Part shown: piece after piece, positions 17,386 through 25,619 of the stretch
Layout: each line of letters opens with the position of its first letter
Numbering within the stretch: the first letter of the stretch is position 1
Origin: Cellvibrio fontiphilus_A
Lineage (GTDB): Bacteria; Pseudomonadota; Gammaproteobacteria; Pseudomonadales; Cellvibrionaceae
Length of the DNA: 64,000 bases
Reading direction: 5' to 3'
Assembly (NCBI RefSeq): GCF_042646205.1
Contig: NZ_JBHRTF010000006.1
Span: 372,001-436,000, forward strand
Position numbers and translations under genes: made by a program
Notes under the pieces: generated by a model
What the model saw: only the letters and a program-made list of their open reading frames with translations
The model's database searches: none
Told to the model about the DNA's origin: nothing

Positions 17386-18261
17386 TTAATTATTCAGAAT
17401 AGTCAGGCGTACCAGGTGGATCTGCCGATTGTCTGCATAGAGCACACGGAATTGCATCTTGTCCATTTGTGCCACCTCGTTGCGTTTGGGCAGATGTCCA
17501 AACTCCTGCATTAAAATACCGCCCAGGGTATCAAAGTCTTCATCGCTGAATTGGGTGTTAAAGAATTCGTTAAAATCTTCTATGGGTGTAAGCGCTTTGA
17601 CAATATAGTCGGTCTCGCTCACACGTTTAATGAAGTCTGAGGCCTCATCTTCTTCATCGGTTTCATCTTCAATTTCACCGACTATTTCTTCCAGAATATC
17701 CTCAATAGTCAGTAGGCCGGTAATGCCGCCGTATTCGTCCATAACTAATGCCATGTGGTAGCGGTTTTCACGGAATTCGCGTAGTAGCACGTTTACACGT
17801 TTGCTCTCCGGCACAATGTTGGCGGGGCGCAAAATGGTTTCGAGGTTGAAGTTGTCGGTGCCTTTGAGGGCGAGGGGCAATAAATCTTTTGCCAGCAGTA
17901 TGCCTTTCACATCATCGATATTTTCACCAATCACCGGGAAGCGTGAGTGGCCGGATTCGATAATTTGCGGCAGGTATTCTTGCGGAGAGTCATCCAGGCG
18001 AATGGCAACTATGTGGGAGCGGGGCACCATGATTTCCCGCGCTTGCAGCGAGGATACATCCAGTGCGCCTTCGATAATGCTGAGGGCTTCCTGATCCAGC
18101 AGTTGGTTGTCAGCCGCATCTTTAATGATTTCCAGTAGTTCATCGCGGGATTTCGGTTCGGCACTGAAAGCGTGCAATACCTTGTCCAGCCATGATTTTT
18201 CGTGTTTATCGGTGCGTTCGTGTTTATCAGTAGTTGCGCTACTCGGATGGTCGTCCGACAT
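17386..18261 (-). CDS. corC: CorC/HlyC-family CBS-domain protein (YbeX)
   Basis: A 291-residue cytoplasmic protein with a pair of CBS domains (about 70-190; MVPRSHIVAI marks the first) and a C-terminal CorC_HlyC domain. An acidic linker (EIEDETDEEDEASD) separates them. The family is linked to magnesium/cobalt efflux, and in E. coli YbeX also to ribosome metabolism. The ATG at 18261 is preferred because GGGAA lies about nine bases upstream. An in-frame GTG at 18276 would add five residues. It follows ybeY closely and is part of the phoH-ybeY-corC unit. Confidence 0.93.
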   Translation of the reverse strand: MSDDHPSSATTDKHERTDKHEKSWLDKVLHAFSAEPKSRDELLEIIKDAADNQLLDQEALSIIEGALDVSSLQAREIMVPRSHIVAIRLDDSPQEYLPQIIESGHSRFPVIGENIDDVKGILLAKDLLPLALKGTDNFNLETILRPANIVPESKRVNVLLREFRENRYHMALVMDEYGGITGLLTIEDILEEIVGEIEDETDEEDEASDFIKRVSETDYIVKALTPIEDFNEFFNTQFSDEDFDTLGGILMQEFGHLPKRNEVAQMDKMQFRVLYADNRQIHLVRLTILNN

Positions 18262-18281
18262 GATGCTAGTTCCCACAGTTT

Positions 18282-18749
18282 TTATTCTGCCGTAAATACT
18301 TGATAGGGGGCTTGGTAACCCAGCCCGGTGATGATTTCAGTTTCCAGTTGTTCCATGGCGTCGGCCTCATCATCATCGATGTGATCGAAACCTAATAAAT
18401 GCAGGGTGCCATGTACCAACATATGCGCCCAATGTGCGGCGAGGGTTTTGCCTTGCTCCTGTGCCTCACGTTCGACTACAGGGGCGCAGACAACTAAATC
18501 CCCCAGGAGTGGCACACCGACTTCCTCGGGGATATCCGCTGGGAAGGACAGCACATTGGTGGGGTAATCTTTGCCGCGGTATTGGCTATTAAGTTCCTCA
18601 CCCTCTGCCTCATCGACGATATAGAGGCTTACTTCGGCGTCTTCAAGCTGTTGGTGGCGCAATACCGCAGCAATCCAGGTCTCTAGCTGCTCTGTTTCAG
18701 GCAAGGCTTGGTTCTGGCTGTTGCTTTCAATATAAATTTCGTAGGCCAT
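18282..18749 (-). CDS. ybeY: Endoribonuclease YbeY, rRNA maturation factor
   Basis: A metal-dependent RNase that acts in 16S rRNA 3-prime maturation and ribosome quality control. The 155-residue protein has the zinc motif HGTLHLLGFDH (about 114-124) and the conserved N-terminal region SQYRGKDYPTNVLSFPAD (about 56-73). It starts two bases after the phoH stop, so the two are co-transcribed, matching the conserved phoH-ybeY pairing. Confidence 0.95.
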   Translation of the reverse strand: MAYEIYIESNSQNQALPETEQLETWIAAVLRHQQLEDAEVSLYIVDEAEGEELNSQYRGKDYPTNVLSFPADIPEEVGVPLLGDLVVCAPVVEREAQEQGKTLAAHWAHMLVHGTLHLLGFDHIDDDEADAMEQLETEIITGLGYQAPYQVFTAE

Positions 18750-18751
18750 GA

Positions 18752-19840
18752 TCAGCGCGCATCATCCGGCTTTGGATTCTTCTGCTCAAAGGCGTCGTAA
18801 GCTTCCACTATGCGCTGCACTATGGGGTGGCGCACTACGTCTTTGGAGGTGAAATGAGTGAAACTGATGCCATTAACATTGTCCAACACCTCAATCGCAT
18901 GGCGTAGGCCAGAGGCCATGCCGCGTGGCAGGTCGATTTGGGTTGGGTCGCCGGTAATTACGGCAGTGGTGCCAAAACCGATGCGGGTAAGGAACATTTT
19001 CATCTGCTCACGGGTGGTGTTCTGGCTTTCATCCAGGATCACAAAAGAGTTGTTCAGGGTGCGACCACGCATAAAGGCGAGAGGTGCTACCTCTATCACA
19101 CCGCGTTCCATCAATTTCCCAACCGTATCAAAACCTAACATTTCGAACAGGGCGTCATACAGCGGGCGCAGGTAAGGGTCTACTTTTTGGGCGAGGTCGC
19201 CGGGTAAGAAGCCCAGTTTTTCACCGGCCTCCACTGCTGGGCGCACCAGCAAAATCCGTTCTATCTCGTTTTTCAGCAAGGCTTCGACCGCACAGGCGAC
19301 AGCCAGATAAGTTTTTCCCGTACCGGCAGGGCCAATGCCGAAATTAATGTCATGGCGTTGTACAGCGCGTACATAACGCTGTTGATTGGCGCCCCGGGGT
19401 TTGATGGTGCATTTCTTGGTGCGAATTAAGGTGATACCGCCTTCGGAATCGGCGTTGTCAGTATTGGCTGTAGTTGATGCGATGCTGGGGTCGAGGGCGG
19501 CGCCGTCAATCATGGACTCGTTAGTGTCGAGTTGTTGCATAAGTTGTTCGATTCCTGAGGTCTGCAGGGCAAGGTGTACTTCGTCGGGCGTAAGTTCGCT
19601 ATGTCCGGTGAATTCGTAGAGATTGCGCAGTAATTCGGCCGCCGCGCGGGTTTTATTGGCAGGGCCAACCAGCTGGAATTCCGAGCCTCGGTTGCGGATT
19701 TCAATATCAAGGCGATCTTCGATCTGGCGCAGGTGCTGGCCGAGCAGGCCATTTAGGTTGGCAAGGCGGCGGCTATCGCTGGGCTCCAGCGTTAATGGCT
19801 GGGTAACAATGGGTGAGGGCGTTGTAACCTGGGTATTCAA
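18752..19840 (-). CDS. ybeZ: PhoH-like ATPase (YbeZ)
   Basis: A 362-residue P-loop ATPase of the PhoH family, thought to act with YbeY in RNA metabolism. Walker A is GPAGTGKT (170-177) and Walker B lies in SFVILDESQNTT (about 265-276). The N-terminal part (about 20-100) is KH-like. A low-complexity linker follows (about 104-135). It is the first gene of the phoH-ybeY-corC unit. In many relatives miaB lies directly upstream; here a 7 kb plus-strand cluster intervenes. Confidence 0.94.
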   Translation of the reverse strand: MNTQVTTPSPIVTQPLTLEPSDSRRLANLNGLLGQHLRQIEDRLDIEIRNRGSEFQLVGPANKTRAAAELLRNLYEFTGHSELTPDEVHLALQTSGIEQLMQQLDTNESMIDGAALDPSIASTTANTDNADSEGGITLIRTKKCTIKPRGANQQRYVRAVQRHDINFGIGPAGTGKTYLAVACAVEALLKNEIERILLVRPAVEAGEKLGFLPGDLAQKVDPYLRPLYDALFEMLGFDTVGKLMERGVIEVAPLAFMRGRTLNNSFVILDESQNTTREQMKMFLTRIGFGTTAVITGDPTQIDLPRGMASGLRHAIEVLDNVNGISFTHFTSKDVVRHPIVQRIVEAYDAFEQKNPKPDDAR

Positions 19841-20486
19841 GTGGTTAATAAACTCTTGTGACTCAATGAAAAGTAAGACTAAACCATTCGGTGCAAGGGA
19901 TAAAGCCTAAATTACAGCTGAATCTTCGCTGAATACTTTCCTATCTTAAAATAAACGTAAGGTTTGTTTTATAACCTTATGTTTTTAATATTATTTTTCT
20001 TTTAAGGTGTTTGCGGTACTACGCGGCTCACGGGATATCTGGCAACTGCGTCTACTGCTTAATCTACAGCCAATCGGAAGGTGCGATTTAAGCTAATTGT
20101 TGGTGCACCTAATTCAGGTTGGTTTTTATCGCGATTTAATCAGATGCGGTGTTGATTGATGATTTTTGTATCAGCTGATTCAAGTGTAGTGGCTTGATGA
20201 GGTGTGGTGGCTTGATGAGGTTGGAAGTATTGGTAACTTAAGTTTTCAATGGTTTGCGCGTTTTGCAATAGCTACAAAAAATTGTAACCCTTTGGATTTA
20301 TTGGTAGTAAAAAAAATTTTGTTTAGCATCTTAGGTGGCATGACATTGGAGGATAAAAACTAACACCCTCTAAAAACTATTGAATAATCAATGGCTTTTG
20401 GTTTTGTCATTATTCAATGAATACTTGGCATATTCGTTGAGTATTCGTTGAGAGTGAAAAGATGAATATTCCATAAGGAGCATCCC
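19841..20486. other. Intergenic region between phoH and the stress-signalling cluster
   Basis: About 650 bp of AT-rich sequence without a supported gene, with divergent genes on both sides. It holds two tandem 18-bp copies (20186-20203 and 20204-20221; unit GTRGTGGCTTGATGAGGT), and an inverted repeat ATTGAATAAT (20379-20388) / ATTATTCAAT (20409-20418). TTGGCATATTCGTTGA (20425-20440) resembles a sigma-54 promoter except for the -12 C. The last two lie just upstream of the DUF1328 gene and could be its regulatory sites. Confidence 0.5.
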
Positions 20487-20648
20487 ATGCTTTACTACTC
20501 AGTAGTCTTTTTTATTATTGCTATTGTTGCAGCTCTGTTGGGGTTTGGTGGTATTGCAGGAGCGGCAACAGGAATTGCAAAAATTCTCTTTTTTGTATTT
20601 CTCTTACTGTTTGTTTTGTCACTTTTTTTTAGTAAGCCTCGCTCATAG
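20487..20648 (+). CDS. DUF1328 family small membrane protein (YtjA-like)
   Basis: A 53-residue protein beginning MLYYSVVFFIIAIVAALLGF, followed by GGIAGAATGIAKILFFVF. This is the typical DUF1328 pattern of two short hydrophobic helices joined by a glycine/alanine-rich turn. A strong ribosome site, AAGGAG, lies seven bases before the ATG. Members are tied to stress responses in several Gammaproteobacteria but have no defined activity. It opens the plus-strand cluster of envelope-stress and signalling genes. Confidence 0.88.
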   Translation: MLYYSVVFFIIAIVAALLGFGGIAGAATGIAKILFFVFLLLFVLSLFFSKPRS

Positions 20649-20903
20649 TTTTAACAAGTTAAAAAATTCTTAAAATTTCTAAGCCGGACAGCAGAGAAAT
20701 GGCTGAGTTAAACCTAAGTTTCACTAAAATTTGATGTTGGTCAAAGCGTGATTACTATCACTGATCAATATGTTAAATGGTGGTTTTAATTTTTAATGTA
20801 GTTGAATAGTAGTTTTAATTGGAACCTGGACATTCAACTTGTGGTCGCAGGTAATGTGTTTGTTAAGGATGTGATTTTTTCAACAACCAGAGAGGTAATT
20901 AAC

Positions 20904-21203
20904 ATGGCTATTCAATCAGCTCAAACTTCAGTGAAAACCAATGAGAATGGAAAGATGGATGATATATCCATGGCTGAAGCAATTGCCCAATTTAAGGAGG
21001 CTACTTCCAGTATTTATGATGCGGTGGGCTCTATCGGTAATGCCACTGCCAGCAGTGCAAAACATAGTCTCAATGAAGGAAAGGCTCGCGCTATAGAGTT
21101 GGAAGAAAAAGCTGAAGAGATTGTGCGTGCCAAACCACTGGTGACTGTTGGTGTTGCGTTTGCTGCCGGATGGTTGGTGTCTTACTTGCTTCATCGTCGT
21201 TAA
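20904..21203 (+). CDS. DUF883 family protein (ElaB/YqjD-like)
   Basis: A 99-residue protein with a helical N-terminal part (about 15-75) and one C-terminal membrane segment (about 77-95), ending LLHRR. The final part RAKPLVTVGVAFAAGWLVSYL is the DUF883 signature. E. coli ElaB, YgaM and YqjD are stationary-phase ribosome-binding inner-membrane proteins of this kind. The ATG at 20904 is preceded by AGAGAGG. The two following genes match the yqjDEK arrangement. Confidence 0.88.
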   Translation: MAIQSAQTSVKTNENGKMDDISMAEAIAQFKEATSSIYDAVGSIGNATASSAKHSLNEGKARAIELEEKAEEIVRAKPLVTVGVAFAAGWLVSYLLHRR

Positions 21204-21218
21204 GTGAATGAGTGTACT

Positions 21219-21704
21219 ATGAATCCCGATAAGCCCATAAAAGCCCCTCCTGAAGCTGAATCGCTTCAGGAGGCTTTGGCTAGCGCAACACGAAGCGGAC
21301 CTTCTACTAGTTGGGAGGCAGATGTTGCTCAGACCTTAAAGCTTGGTGAGCAGTTGATGGATTTTGCAGGCGGGGTTATGGATCTGGCGCGCGCAGAGGC
21401 TCTGCTCGCGGTCAGTTCACTACCAAAGCTGTTGATGCTTTGGTTGATAATGATGCCAATTATTTTGCTTACCTGGTGTTCGTTTTCTGTATTGATTGCC
21501 TGGGGGGCGGTGGCTTTATCAGGTGAGTCAGGGGTAGGGGTTTTAACCTTTTTCTTATTACAGGTTTTACTATTACTGACCTGTCGGTTGCTGTTTGTAA
21601 AATATCGTAGGCGTATGACATTTCCCCATACACGTGCGCAAATTGATAGCTTTATACAGGGCGCAAAAAATGAACTTAAGTGCCGAAGTGAAACAAAAGA
21701 ATGA
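21219..21704 (+). CDS. YqjE-like membrane protein
   Basis: A 161-residue protein with a hydrophilic N-terminal part (1-65) and two long hydrophobic segments (about 72-100 and 105-128) followed by a basic cytoplasmic tail. Position right after the DUF883 gene and topology fit YqjE, which E. coli annotations place among holin-like proteins. A GTG at 21204, directly after the upstream stop, is an alternative start. Confidence 0.65.
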   Translation: MNPDKPIKAPPEAESLQEALASATRSGPSTSWEADVAQTLKLGEQLMDFAGGVMDLARAEALLAVSSLPKLLMLWLIMMPIILLTWCSFSVLIAWGAVALSGESGVGVLTFFLLQVLLLLTCRLLFVKYRRRMTFPHTRAQIDSFIQGAKNELKCRSETKE

Positions 21705-21939
21705 GAAGTTGTCACAAAAAAGAATCGCATTGCAGAAACAATTAGAAAAGCGAATTTTAGTGCCACAATTCAGGTCATTTTTTATAACCTTTGTTATTGC
21801 TCCTATACTTATTGGCATGGCTGTTGGTGCGGTTCGTTATCCGAGAGCATCTTTTCCTTACCGCTTGTCGCGTATTCTTTTAATGGGATGGCGCTTCCTG
21901 CCTGCATTAAAATTTCAAAAAAGTGAATTGCATCGCTAA
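21670..21939 (+). CDS. YqjK-like small protein
   Basis: An 89-residue protein starting MNLSAEVKQKNEKLSQKR, with a charged N-terminal helix (about 1-32), one hydrophobic segment (about 38-56) and a basic end. It overlaps the end of the YqjE-like gene by 35 bp, and AGGGCG precedes the ATG. Its position as third gene after the DUF883 and YqjE-like genes matches yqjK. The sequence itself is too short for a firm family call. Confidence 0.6.
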   Translation: MNLSAEVKQKNEKLSQKRIALQKQLEKRILVPQFRSFFITFVIAPILIGMAVGAVRYPRASFPYRLSRILLMGWRFLPALKFQKSELHR

Positions 21940-22019
21940 CTGTTGAGTGCGATAAGTTCCCCTATCTGACTGGTGCTAGAATGCGGCAACCGCTAACTGG
22001 CAACATGAGGATATGAGTC

Positions 22020-23348
22020 GTGACTGACGTTTTATTAGTTGACGATGATGAGCGTTTTTTAGAAGCAACTGTCCAGTTGTTAGGCTTATTAGGGCGCCAG
22101 GTAACAGCTGCTAATTCTGTAGCGAAAGCGCGTGACTTACTTCGCAAAAATAATTACTCGCACGTAATACTCGATTTAATTTTGCCGGATGGTAGTGGTC
22201 TGCATCTATTGGAGGCCTTGCCTAATCGTGAAAAAATAAAAATCACCTTAATTACCGGTCATCCTTCTGTTAAATCCATAGTCACTGCTTTTTATGGAAC
22301 CAATATTAATTACCTGGTTAAGCCGATTGATTTGCAGCAATTGCAATCACTCTTTGATGAGCAGCGCTTAATTAACTCCCCCATTCCTTCCTTATCAATG
22401 ACATTGCATTTCAACCATCTGGTAGGTGAATCTCCTGCTATGAAACAGGTTTATGAAATGATTGAGCGTGTAGCCTCAACAAAAGCAAATGTTATGTTGA
22501 TGGGTGAGAGTGGTGTCGGGAAAGAAATGGTCGCTGCCGCGATTCACTATGCTAGTCAAACAGAGGGGAATTATGTAGCGGCTAACTGCGGTGCATTTTC
22601 ACGCGAATTGATTAACAGTGAATTATTTGGTCACGAGAAAGGTGCATTTACTGGCGCCAGCCATCGGAAAATAGGCGTATTTGAACAGGCAAATAAAGGA
22701 ACCTTATTTTTGGATGAAATTACCGAGATGCCACTTGATTTGCAGCCAAATTTGTTGCGCGTCTTGGAGACTCAAAAAGTAACTCGTCTTGGCTCCACAA
22801 TCAGTATTGATGTTGAAGGGCGAGTGATTTCGGCAACTAATCGAACGGAAGAAGACATTGCTTTGCAAGGATGCTTGCGTGAGGATTTATATTTTCGTCT
22901 CGCTGTTTTTCCTATTTATATTCCACCGTTAAGAGCCCGCAAAGAGGATATCCCGCTGCTTGTGCGATATTTTTTGGAGTTATTTAATCAGGAATACGGT
23001 AGTGAAATAGGCGTTAGTGATGCCTGTATGCAGCGGTTAATAAATTATGACTGGCCGGGCAATGTGCGTGAGTTGCGTCATGCTATACACCGTGGTTATA
23101 TCATGGCGGATCAACAAAAAAAGCTTTTGGTTTTGCCCCTTAATCTCACATCACCCTTTTCAAAAATGGCGCGACAACCTCAAGCAGGTATTCGTGTCGG
23201 AAAAACGGTAGAGGAAGTAGAACGAGAGTTAATTGAATCAACCCTGGAACATTATGAGGGTGATAAGAAGCAAGCGGCAGAAGTATTGGGTATCAGTTTG
23301 AAAACCCTCTATAACCGCTTGAATACTTATGGCAATGTTGAGCTGTAA
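22020..23348 (+). CDS. NtrC-family sigma-54-dependent response regulator
   Basis: A 442-residue three-domain regulator. The receiver (1-115) has the acidic pocket DDDE and phospho-acceptor Asp in VILDLILPDGSG (about 48-59). An AAA+ domain (about 138-365) carries Walker A GESGVGKE (about 162) and the sigma-54-contacting loop GAFTGA (about 208). A Fis-type helix-turn-helix forms the end (KKQAAEVLGISLKTLYNRL, about 417-435). It starts with GTG, with GAGG upstream. It precedes the kinase genes and may activate sigma-54 promoters of the stress cluster. Confidence 0.9.
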   Translation: MTDVLLVDDDERFLEATVQLLGLLGRQVTAANSVAKARDLLRKNNYSHVILDLILPDGSGLHLLEALPNREKIKITLITGHPSVKSIVTAFYGTNINYLVKPIDLQQLQSLFDEQRLINSPIPSLSMTLHFNHLVGESPAMKQVYEMIERVASTKANVMLMGESGVGKEMVAAAIHYASQTEGNYVAANCGAFSRELINSELFGHEKGAFTGASHRKIGVFEQANKGTLFLDEITEMPLDLQPNLLRVLETQKVTRLGSTISIDVEGRVISATNRTEEDIALQGCLREDLYFRLAVFPIYIPPLRARKEDIPLLVRYFLELFNQEYGSEIGVSDACMQRLINYDWPGNVRELRHAIHRGYIMADQQKKLLVLPLNLTSPFSKMARQPQAGIRVGKTVEEVERELIESTLEHYEGDKKQAAEVLGISLKTLYNRLNTYGNVEL

Positions 23349-23360
23349 AAGGAGATAGAA

Positions 23361-23591
23361 ATGGATGACCCAAAAAGCCAATTTATTCACAGCATGCGAA
23401 ATCCACTTAATACGATTTCCGTGAATGCTGAATTGGGAAGGTTAACCTTGGAACGTACCGGTGATATACGAAAAGCAATCAGTATTTTTGAAACTATTTT
23501 GTTGGAGTGTCGTCAGTGCAGTCATTTACTGGATGGGCTATTGCATACGCGTTTTATTCGCGATGAGGGAATTCCCGAGGAGAAGGAATGA
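23361..23591 (+). CDS. Short histidine-kinase dimerisation-like protein
   Basis: A 76-residue protein. FIHSMRNPLNTISVNAELG (8-26) looks like the H-box of a HisKA dimerisation domain, with His10 as the phosphorylatable residue, followed by a second helix (about 37-62). There is no ATP-binding domain and no stop-disrupted remainder. The next gene starts within its last codons (ATGA overlap). AAGGAG lies about eight bases before the ATG. It may be a phosphotransfer or dimerisation partner, or a shortened kinase. Confidence 0.65.
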   Translation: MDDPKSQFIHSMRNPLNTISVNAELGRLTLERTGDIRKAISIFETILLECRQCSHLLDGLLHTRFIRDEGIPEEKE

Positions 23592-25117
23592 GCGATGTTT
23601 TATTAGGTGGAGGGGTATTATTCAACCAAAAAATTACCAATCGACTGCCTAATTCTGTATGGATAATGGCGCTTGCTGCTGCAATTACTTTTTTTGCTGT
23701 CAGCGCTGTGCTGGCTTATCGCTCCATTGATGTGATTACCCAAAACAATATTGCAATCAATAACACCCTGCAAACTGTCAATCTGATCAAGGATCTGAAT
23801 CGTGAGTTGCTTGCGGCTGAATCTAGCCAGCGTGGATATTTGCTCACTAAAGATCCCGAGTATCTGGAGCCTTATCATCAAACCCTGAGCGTAGTAAATA
23901 AGCTGCTGATGCAGTTGGGGGATTCTACGGCAGCATTTCCTGAGCAGAAAACTTATTTCGCATCGCTGCGTGGTTATGTGGCAGATAAGGTCGGTGAAAT
24001 GCAGCGTATTGTTGCGCTCACGGATCGCGAGGAAATTAGAGCTGCTATAAAACAAGTTAAAACAGATAAGGGCATTGAACTGATGCGTGCAATTTCCCAG
24101 TTGCTGGCAGAAATGGAGCAGCAGGAATTGCAGCAGTTATATAAAAGTAAAGCGATAGCAGCGGAAAACCGCGAATTTATAATAATGGCGCTGTTGTTAG
24201 CTAATGCTATAGGGCTGGCGTTATCGTTGGGTGTTTTTTATACCTGGTATCGCAACTCAACCAAGGTTGCAGAATTAAATTCTGCGTTGGCAAGTGCAAA
24301 CGCAGAATTAGAGGAGAAGGTAGGTGTGCGCACTCAGGCACTCTTGCAATACTCAGAAGAACTACAGCGCAGTAATCGCGAGCTGGAAGAGTTTGCGTTT
24401 GTTGCATCTCACGATTTACAGGAGCCGCTGCGAAAAATACGGGCGTTTGGCGATAGGTTGCAGCAAAAATTTTCAGCCGAATTAGGTGAGGCGGGCGCTG
24501 ATTATGTTGCACGTATGCAAGCGGCTTCTGAGCGTATGTCGGCTCTGATTGATGATTTGCTGAGCTTCTCCCGTGTTACTACCAAACAGCGTCCGTTTAT
24601 TGCTGTGGATTTAAACGAGATTATGCACAGTGTTCTTGATGATCTTGATTTTGCAATTGAGGATAGTGGAGCCCAAATTCATATTGATCCACTGCCGATC
24701 ATTGATGCAGATGGTCTGCAGATGACACAAGTATTTATGAATTTGATCACCAACAGCCTGAAATTTCATTTGCCCGATCACCGTCCTGTAGTCACAGTTA
24801 CCAGCGAAAGCAATGTGGCTTCTCCTTTGGCTGATGATAATCGCCACTGGTGTAGGTTGCAGTTTGCCGATCAGGGGATTGGCTTTGAAGCCCAGTATGC
24901 TGAGCGCATATTTAGTTTGTTTCAGCGTTTGCATGGCCGGGATGAGTACTCTGGAACCGGTATAGGTTTGGCGCTATGCCGTAAAATTATTGAGCGGCAT
25001 GGTGGCAGTATCTCTGCGCAAAGTGAGCCAGGTGAAGGTGCTGTATTTACTATTCTTTTACCCATGACACAAACGCCTATGGAGCCGCTGAAGGATCTTT
25101 TTGGTTACGTCACATAG
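23588..25117 (+). CDS. Membrane sensor histidine kinase with CHASE3 domain
   Basis: A 509-residue kinase. Transmembrane segments at about 24-46 and 195-216 enclose a CHASE3 sensor domain (about 48-190; the ESSQRGYLLTKDPEYLEPY part is typical). A coiled coil (about 222-270) leads to the HisKA domain with its H-box in FVASHDLQEPLRKI, and then to HATPase_c (N-box NLITNSLKFH; G-boxes DQGIGFE and GTGIGLAL). It resembles phytochrome-type kinases. It overlaps the preceding mini-kinase gene by 4 bp and probably signals to one of the receivers next to it. Confidence 0.92.
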   Translation: MSDVLLGGGVLFNQKITNRLPNSVWIMALAAAITFFAVSAVLAYRSIDVITQNNIAINNTLQTVNLIKDLNRELLAAESSQRGYLLTKDPEYLEPYHQTLSVVNKLLMQLGDSTAAFPEQKTYFASLRGYVADKVGEMQRIVALTDREEIRAAIKQVKTDKGIELMRAISQLLAEMEQQELQQLYKSKAIAAENREFIIMALLLANAIGLALSLGVFYTWYRNSTKVAELNSALASANAELEEKVGVRTQALLQYSEELQRSNRELEEFAFVASHDLQEPLRKIRAFGDRLQQKFSAELGEAGADYVARMQAASERMSALIDDLLSFSRVTTKQRPFIAVDLNEIMHSVLDDLDFAIEDSGAQIHIDPLPIIDADGLQMTQVFMNLITNSLKFHLPDHRPVVTVTSESNVASPLADDNRHWCRLQFADQGIGFEAQYAERIFSLFQRLHGRDEYSGTGIGLALCRKIIERHGGSISAQSEPGEGAVFTILLPMTQTPMEPLKDLFGYVT

Positions 25118-25151
25118 CAGAATGAAGTCGCTATTATTTAAGGATCAACCT

Positions 25152-25595
25152 ATGAATTCCCCCAGCAAAATACTCACTATTTTAATGGCTGATGATGATG
25201 CCGATGATCGCTTGTTGGCTCGCGAAGCCATGCATGAAAGTCGCGTATTGAATGAATTGTATTTTGTAGAGGATGGTGTGCAGTTACTGCGCTATTTGCG
25301 CGGAGAAGATGAATATGCTGATCGCAGCTTGTACCCAATGCCTGGTTTAATTCTGTTGGATTTAAATATGCCAAAAATGGATGGCCGCGAAGCATTGGCG
25401 CAAATCAAATCAGCTCCTGATTTGCGTCGTATTCCTGTTGTGATTTTGACTACGTCAACAGCCGAAGAGGATATGACAAAAGGCTATGAATTGGGCGCGG
25501 CTTCCTATATTGCTAAACCTGTTACTTTTGATGCACTGGTTGAACTAATGCGTACCCTGGGTAAATATTGGGTCGAATTTGTTGAATTACCCTAG
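25152..25595 (+). CDS. Single-domain response regulator (Rcp1-like)
   Basis: A 147-residue receiver without output domain. It has the acidic pocket MADDDADD (about 12-19), phospho-acceptor Asp in LILLDLNMPKMDG (about 68), the TTST switch region and the KPV lysine. Such receivers commonly pair with CHASE3 or phytochrome-like kinases such as the one directly upstream. The ATG at 25152 is chosen because AAGGA lies seven bases before it. Confidence 0.9.
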   Translation: MNSPSKILTILMADDDADDRLLAREAMHESRVLNELYFVEDGVQLLRYLRGEDEYADRSLYPMPGLILLDLNMPKMDGREALAQIKSAPDLRRIPVVILTTSTAEEDMTKGYELGAASYIAKPVTFDALVELMRTLGKYWVEFVELP

Positions 25596-25619
25596 CTGAA
25601 ATTACAAGGCGTGTTTGCG

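Noticed and set aside
21940..22019. Possible sigma-54 promoter before the NtrC-type regulator (TGGTGCTAGAATGCGG)
   Set aside because: The GG and GC elements are nine, not ten, bases apart and flanking positions disagree.
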